From an uncultured Clostridia bacterium (GTDB lineage Bacteria; Bacillota; Clostridia; TANB77; CAG-465), in NCBI GenBank assembly GCA_947631415.1, contig CANRLG010000010.1, positions 1-36,400 of the forward strand: DNA of 36,400 nucleotides. The letters are read 5' to 3'. Below the pieces are notes generated by a model. The model worked only from the letters and a program-made list of their open reading frames with translations. It did not search any database and was not told the origin of the DNA. The position numbers were made by a program, and so were the translations under genes. Below, one piece after another: positions 32,005-36,400 of this stretch. Every line of letters starts with the position of its first letter. The stretch's first letter is position 1.

Positions 32005-33906
32005 TTAAACTTTAATTATTTTGTTCTTTTTGCTTGATACAATATCCTTTTCTATTTCTTCTACAATTTTTTTAGTGCTCATGTTATATAAATTTTCAAG
32101 TTCAGTAACTGTACCATGTCTGATATACTCATCTGGATATGCAAAAGTCTTAACTCTAACACTTCTAATATTCTTATCTACTATTAATTCTTTTACAGCA
32201 GTAGCAAGACCATTTATTTTTGTTCCATCCTCTATTGTTACTACATACTTAGTTCGTTTTATACTTTTCATAATAATATTATCATCTAGTGGTTTAAGAA
32301 ATCTTGCGTTTATTACTTCCACACTTTTCTTTTTCTTAGCTAGTTCACGTGCTACTTTAAGGGCTCTTGGAACCATTTTTCCAATAGCCACTATTGTAAT
32401 ATCTGTACCACTTTTTAATACTTCTGCTTTACCTAGCTCTATTTTAGAATTTGTATTTTCTTTAATATCTTGGTCTTTTTCTTCTTCACCTCTAGGATAA
32501 CGGATAACAACAGGTCTTTTAAGTTTTATCGCAAATTCTAACATATCTTCAAGTTCTCTAAAGTTCTTTGGTGCCATAATAACTAAATTAGGTACAAGTC
32601 TAAAAAATGCCATATCTAACATTCCTTGATGAGTTTCTCCATCCGCTCCAACTATTCCTGCTCTATCTACACACATTATTACTGGTAAATTTTGCATAGC
32701 GATATCATGAATTACTTGGTCATACGCCCTTTGGTAAAAAGAAGAATAAATTGGTACAAATGGAATCATTCCCTCTTGTGCCATTCCTGCTGCCATAGTT
32801 AGTGCATGTTGTTCTGCAATACCAACATCAAAAAAACGTTTTGGAAATTGTTTTTGAAATTCTCTAAGTCCTGTTCCATCTTTCATTGAAGCTGTAATAG
32901 CTACAATCTTATCCTCTTTTTTTGCAAGTTTTACTAGTTTATCTCCAAATACGCTAGAAAAATCTTTACCTTTTTCTGTTTTTGCAAGTCCAGTTTCAAT
33001 ATTAAAAGGTGAAGTTGCATGAAATTTATCTGGATTTTCTTCTGCAATAGAATAACCCTTTCCTTTTTTAGTTAATACGTGTATAAGTACAGGTCCTTCT
33101 ATTTTTTGACTTAATCTAAGTATACTCTCAAGTTTTGTAATATTGTGTCCATCTACTGGCCCTAAATATGTAAATCCAATGTCTTCAAAAAACATTCCAT
33201 TTCCTTTTAGTAATAGTTGTTTCATAGACATTTTTAATGACTGAATTCTTTTTACTATCTTTGGACCAATTTTTGGTATTTTACTAAAACCTCTTTTTAC
33301 TAAATTATTTGTTCTAGTATATAATCTTTTAGTTCTTAAATGGCCAAGAAGATTGTTTAATCCTCCCTTATTTTGACTAATACTCATCTCATTATCATTT
33401 AAGATAACTGTCATATTACACTTGCTAAAGCCCACATCATTTAAAGCCTCAAGTGCCATACCACCTGTAAGTGCACCATCTCCAATTACTGCTACTACAC
33501 TATTCTTTTTGCCTTTCAAATCTCTAGCTCTTGCCATACCAAGTCCTGCAGAGATAGATGTTGAACTATGTCCTGTGTTAAAAGCATCATATTTTGACTC
33601 TTTTGTCTTTGGGAAACCAGCTATGCCTCCAAATTTACGCATATTTTCTAATTCTTTTTTTCTACCTGTAAGTATTTTATGTACGTAACTTTGATGACCT
33701 ACATCCCATATTATTTTATCTTCTGGAGTATTATATATACTATGAAGTGCAATGGTAAGCTCTACTACACCTAAATTTGATGCTAAATGTCCACCATTTT
33801 TAGAAACAACATCTAGTATATATTCTCTAATTTCCTGTGCAAGTTCTATTTTTTCTTTTTTTGTTAAATTTTTTACATCATTTGGAAAATTAATCTTTTC
33901 TAACAT
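32005..33906 (-). CDS. dxs: 1-deoxy-D-xylulose-5-phosphate synthase
   Basis: Dxs joins pyruvate and glyceraldehyde-3-phosphate using thiamine diphosphate, the entry step of the DXP isoprenoid pathway. At 633 residues it has normal length. Motifs include GGHLASNLGVVELTIALH, WDVGHQSYVHKILTGR, NTGHSSTSISAGLGMA, the cofactor signature GDGALTGGMALEALN, LNDNEMSIS, YLGPVDGHN and CVDRAGIVGADGETHQG. The start follows AAGGAG. It is transcribed alone from a consensus promoter with a 12-bp palindrome at the start site. The later pathway genes ispH, ispA and uppS are also in the window; ispC-G are not. Confidence 0.95.
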   Translation of the reverse strand: MLEKINFPNDVKNLTKKEKIELAQEIREYILDVVSKNGGHLASNLGVVELTIALHSIYNTPEDKIIWDVGHQSYVHKILTGRKKELENMRKFGGIAGFPKTKESKYDAFNTGHSSTSISAGLGMARARDLKGKKNSVVAVIGDGALTGGMALEALNDVGFSKCNMTVILNDNEMSISQNKGGLNNLLGHLRTKRLYTRTNNLVKRGFSKIPKIGPKIVKRIQSLKMSMKQLLLKGNGMFFEDIGFTYLGPVDGHNITKLESILRLSQKIEGPVLIHVLTKKGKGYSIAEENPDKFHATSPFNIETGLAKTEKGKDFSSVFGDKLVKLAKKEDKIVAITASMKDGTGLREFQKQFPKRFFDVGIAEQHALTMAAGMAQEGMIPFVPIYSSFYQRAYDQVIHDIAMQNLPVIMCVDRAGIVGADGETHQGMLDMAFFRLVPNLVIMAPKNFRELEDMLEFAIKLKRPVVIRYPRGEEEKDQDIKENTNSKIELGKAEVLKSGTDITIVAIGKMVPRALKVARELAKKKKSVEVINARFLKPLDDNIIMKSIKRTKYVVTIEDGTKINGLATAVKELIVDKNIRSVRVKTFAYPDEYIRHGTVTELENLYNMSTKKIVEEIEKDIVSSKKNKIIKV

Positions 33907-33935
33907 TATATCTCCTTTTATGCCTAAAACTTAAA

Positions 33936-33947
33936 TACTCGCGAGTA
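33936..33947. promoter_or_regulatory. 12-bp perfect palindrome at the dxs transcription start
   Basis: TACTCGCGAGTA is a perfect palindrome with a CGCG core, rare in such AT-rich DNA. It lies directly downstream of the dxs -10 and spans the expected start point near 33941, a classic position for a repressor operator. I do not recognise the regulator. Confidence 0.5.
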
Positions 33948-33976
33948 ATTATATTATTATTTTTTACTTTTGTCAA
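33948..33976 (-). promoter_or_regulatory. Consensus sigma-A promoter for dxs
   Basis: TTGACA (33971-33976), 17 bases, TATAAT (33948-33953) on the minus strand, an exact consensus match. Confidence 0.85.
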
Positions 33977-34010
33977 TTAATTAGAATTTTAACTATGCCC
34001 ATTATATAGC

Positions 34011-34037
34011 AAAAGTACGGATAGAAACTACCCGTAC
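34011..34037 (-). terminator. Terminator after the dockerin protein gene
   Basis: GTACGGGTAG and CTATCCGTAC form a 10-bp stem with one G-T pair and loop TTT, followed by TTTTG on the minus strand. Confidence 0.7.
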
Positions 34038-34045
34038 CTTAACTA

Positions 34046-36265
34046 TTAACTTGCTTTATATATATCTAGTATCATTGCAGCATCTGTTGAATTTAATATG
34101 CCATCTTCATTCATATCTGCTATATTATAATCTTTTGTAGTAGCATTATCATTTTTATATTTATCTAATACAATAGCTGCATCTGTTGAATTTACTATTT
34201 TATCTCCGTTAATATCCCCTTTAATAAAGTCCACTACATTTACTTGTATAACTTTCTCACTTCCTAGTGCTGATGTTACATCTATAGTTGCAAAACCTCT
34301 GCTTACTCCTGTTATTACCCCATTTTGTCTTACTTTTACTATTTCATCACTTGATGACTTAAATCTTAATAGTTTGTTATTTGAACTAGACTCTAGTGTC
34401 ACAGGAAGTTTTAACTCCTCACCTATAGATATTGTTACACTTTCTGGTGTATTTAATTCTTCTCCATCAACACTTGTTGAGCCACTAAATTTACGAAATA
34501 CAGAACGATAAGAATAATCTTGCATTGCATGTGTATTTGTGTTAGTTACATTTTTAAATATTACCTCAAACACATCTCCATCTTCATAAGTTATACTTGA
34601 ACCACTAAATCCAACAAAGTTTGATGATTTAGTAAAATTAGTTATATTGTATTCTTGCTCTGTACTTAAGTTTTTAACTACCACTTTATCTATTGTACTA
34701 AAATCATAAGGTCCATTATATAGGTCACAAGTCCAATATGGTGTAGTTGTAACTAAAGCATCAATTAAAGTAATTCCATTTGCTGGCCATGCTACAATTT
34801 CAATATCACTATCTCTATGTCCTCCAAATTTTTGACAACTCTGCATATTTATAGATAGTCCTGAACCTACCCAACCTATTCCCCATTTAGTAAAATATGG
34901 GTATAATAATGATTGTCTATGTCCACAATATGGAGTATCATACGTATCATCTAACGCATATATAATTCCTGTTAAGTGATTTCCCATATATAAATTTTCA
35001 TTATAATATTTCATTGCAGTATCATAAAAATTCTGGTCAATTCCTTCTGGTTTATCATACTGATGAGAATATGAACTTTGTTTATCATCACCATCATAGT
35101 AATTATTCAAATATGTATTAAGTGCTGCTTTATATTGTGCACTATTTGCCATATCTTCATCATATTCGTAACCATCAAGTCCTATTCCTGCTCTTATCAC
35201 ATTTAAAAAGTCTGTAGAAACTTGTAAATGTTTCAAATTAAGCTTTCCTGCAGTTAAAGGATATGTGGTATATTGTGGTATAATATCAAAAGCATTTATT
35301 TGTTCTGTTTCTTTAGCAAGAGTTATATATTTTTCGTATGCTTCAGACACTTTCTTTAGTTTATCTTTTTCTTCTTGATTTAATTCAACTTTCTTCCTTT
35401 CAGTTATAAATGATGGGTCTACGAAAAATAATCCATCTGTTGCTCTATAATATGAATTATCATAATCAAAAAGTCCAAGTTCATATAAAATATACTTAAA
35501 TGTACCTGAATTTGCAGAATAAGCCTGTGTTCTTTCTGCAAGAGTTATAGGGTTAGGTAAACACTCATAAAATTCAATTAAACCACTTCCTATTAATTGA
35601 ATAGAAGAAGTTTTAGCAGAAGCCTGAGCATAATTCCATACACTAACATTATTATCATGAAGTTTTTCAACATAATCAAACAACTCTAATGGCATTGCTT
35701 CTTGTTCAAATGTTTTTCCTCTTTTTTGTGCATATACTTTACTAGCATATACAGAAGGTGCTTGAAGTTCATATATATAATGTGCTTCATTTGTCTTTAA
35801 TCTTGAAAAGTATTCTTCTCTTTCGCTATAATTAGCATTTACTGGTGAATAGAATGCTATGAGTTTTCCTGTTCTATAACCTTCTACTCCTGCCCCTCCA
35901 AGTAGAGAATATGAATAACTTTTATCTTGTCCTGCTTTAAATTTTGCACTTTCAAAATCATCAGATATACACCCAATACCACGTATATCTCCTGCTTCAT
36001 TCATTTCTACATGTAAATACCATGTATAATTATCATCAAAAAATGTATAAGAGTTTCCTCCAAAGGCATTATCTGAAATTATCTTTGGCTCTCCATACAA
36101 ACTTTCTATTTCATCTATTTTGGTGTCTTTTTTTATAGTGTGTCCACCCATTGTTAGTATTTCACCTTCATCTACATTTATAGCTTGTACAGAAGTACCA
36201 CTAGACAAGACAATAAACATAAACATACAAAAATAAATTAAAACAAATCCTATTTTCTTATTCAT
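34046..36265 (-). CDS. Secreted CAP-type protein with Big_2 and dockerin domains
   Basis: ATG 36265 follows GGTGAGG by eight bases and gives 739 residues. A longer in-frame start at 36292 overlaps the -10 element and is rejected. A signal peptide (MNKKIGFVLIYFCMFMFIVL, cleavage near VQA) leads to a CAP-associated N-terminal domain (about 35-170), whose mark is TKIDEIESLYGEPKII. A helical middle follows, then a CAP/SCP-like module with NHLTGIIYALDD and CGHRQSLLYPYFTKWGIGW. A Big_2-like domain is at about 609-681 (SSSDEIVKVRQNGVITGVSRG). The last 58 residues form a type I dockerin with two calcium-binding repeats, GDINGDKIVNSTDAA and ADMNEDGILNSTDAA. It probably docks onto a cohesin-bearing surface scaffold that is not in the window. 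The substrate or target is unknown. Confidence 0.82.
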   Translation of the reverse strand: MNKKIGFVLIYFCMFMFIVLSSGTSVQAINVDEGEILTMGGHTIKKDTKIDEIESLYGEPKIISDNAFGGNSYTFFDDNYTWYLHVEMNEAGDIRGIGCISDDFESAKFKAGQDKSYSYSLLGGAGVEGYRTGKLIAFYSPVNANYSEREEYFSRLKTNEAHYIYELQAPSVYASKVYAQKRGKTFEQEAMPLELFDYVEKLHDNNVSVWNYAQASAKTSSIQLIGSGLIEFYECLPNPITLAERTQAYSANSGTFKYILYELGLFDYDNSYYRATDGLFFVDPSFITERKKVELNQEEKDKLKKVSEAYEKYITLAKETEQINAFDIIPQYTTYPLTAGKLNLKHLQVSTDFLNVIRAGIGLDGYEYDEDMANSAQYKAALNTYLNNYYDGDDKQSSYSHQYDKPEGIDQNFYDTAMKYYNENLYMGNHLTGIIYALDDTYDTPYCGHRQSLLYPYFTKWGIGWVGSGLSINMQSCQKFGGHRDSDIEIVAWPANGITLIDALVTTTPYWTCDLYNGPYDFSTIDKVVVKNLSTEQEYNITNFTKSSNFVGFSGSSITYEDGDVFEVIFKNVTNTNTHAMQDYSYRSVFRKFSGSTSVDGEELNTPESVTISIGEELKLPVTLESSSNNKLLRFKSSSDEIVKVRQNGVITGVSRGFATIDVTSALGSEKVIQVNVVDFIKGDINGDKIVNSTDAAIVLDKYKNDNATTKDYNIADMNEDGILNSTDAAMILDIYKAS

Positions 36266-36283
36266 AACCATTACCTCACCAAT

Positions 36284-36312
36284 ATAGTACACTATTTTAT
36301 GTATTTTTTCAA
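36284..36312 (-). promoter_or_regulatory. Promoter for the CAP/dockerin gene
   Basis: TTGAAA (36307-36312), 17 bases, TACTAT (36284-36289) on the minus strand. It places the transcription start near 36277 and so fixes the start codon at or after 36271. Confidence 0.7.
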
Positions 36313-36330
36313 GAAATTAAATCGAACAAA

Positions 36331-36377
36331 AGTGAATCAAAGATTCACTCCATTGCAAGTTTCTTGCAATGTTTTTT
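36331..36377. terminator. Tandem hairpins, probable bidirectional terminator
   Basis: AGTGAATC/GATTCACT (36331-36349, loop AAA) and CATTGCAAG/CTTGCAATG (36351-36371, loop TTT) lie back to back. On the plus strand six T follow the second; on the minus strand TTTTG follows the first. They probably end a gene entering from the right edge. Confidence 0.6.
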
Positions 36378-36400
36378 ATAAAGAGTTTTTAGCCTTTAAG

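Noticed and set aside
36263-36292. ATG at 36292 as the start of the CAP/dockerin protein
   Set aside because: It overlaps the -10 element of the promoter. ATG 36265 has a proper ribosome binding site and begins a normal signal peptide.
1-36400. CRISPR arrays, rRNA genes, prophage modules
   Set aside because: No regularly spaced direct repeats, rRNA signatures, or phage structural, integrase or terminase genes were seen.

Overview
The window is a very AT-rich stretch of chromosome, apparently from an anaerobic low-GC Firmicute (Clostridia). Supporting signs are the strong AGGAGG-type ribosome binding sites, many TTGACA-17-TATAAT-like promoters, a radA-disA pair, a CarD-family regulator, the non-mevalonate isoprenoid genes dxs/ispH/ispA/uppS, and surface proteins with SpaA-like, Big_2, CAP-type and dockerin domains. 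An uncultured gut Clostridia lineage is a reasonable guess but is not proven here. TGA is used as a stop (pnuC) and Trp is TGG, so the code looks standard apart from the CGG anomaly below. I see no rRNA or true tRNA genes, no CRISPR array and no intact transposase.

Layout. 1-262: hairpin end of an IS200/IS605-type element abutting a truncated small gene. 263-2521: a large protein with a C-terminal TerD-like domain (minus strand), preceded by a structured RNA of about 225 nt with a perfect consensus promoter and an intrinsic terminator. 2566-6940: a tiny membrane protein, an orphan gene, an acyl carrier protein plus acyl-activating ligase pair, the PnuC vitamin transporter and a TetR regulator. 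7047-9762: a small membrane protein, a YdjM-like membrane hydrolase gene needing two +1 frameshifts, a Bax-inhibitor-1 protein and pgsA. 9849-14403: addA-pgeF. 14524-16176: tsaE-tsaB-rimI. 16190-19992: a PH-domain protein, a membrane-anchored protein and a LonB-type protease. 20087-24410: a small coiled-coil protein, murE-arginase, a PHP phosphoesterase and CarD. 24513-28055: GNAT-ispH-ispA-HD hydrolase-uppS. 28160-36265: a SpaA-like secreted protein, radA-disA, dxs, and a secreted CAP/Big_2/dockerin protein.

How the genes work together. Dxs, IspH, IspA and UppS cover steps from DXP synthesis to undecaprenyl diphosphate, the lipid carrier for cell-wall precursors, while MurE adds the third residue of the peptidoglycan stem. 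PgeF and PgsA add to the envelope theme. TsaE and TsaB belong to t6A tRNA modification. AddA, RadA, DisA and possibly the YdjM-like protein concern DNA repair or damage signalling.

Most striking observation. The YdjM-like gene (7645-8255) is in three frames. Both frame changes are +1 and both fall exactly at a CGG codon, at CTT-CGG-T and CTA-CGG-G. Skipping the C of each CGG restores a continuous 202-residue protein with all family motifs. By eye I found no other in-frame CGG codon in the window. This suggests CGG is unassigned or starved of tRNA in this organism and triggers +1 frameshifting. The second highlight is the structured RNA at 2262-2486, which carries a tRNA-like T-arm hairpin inside a long closing helix.
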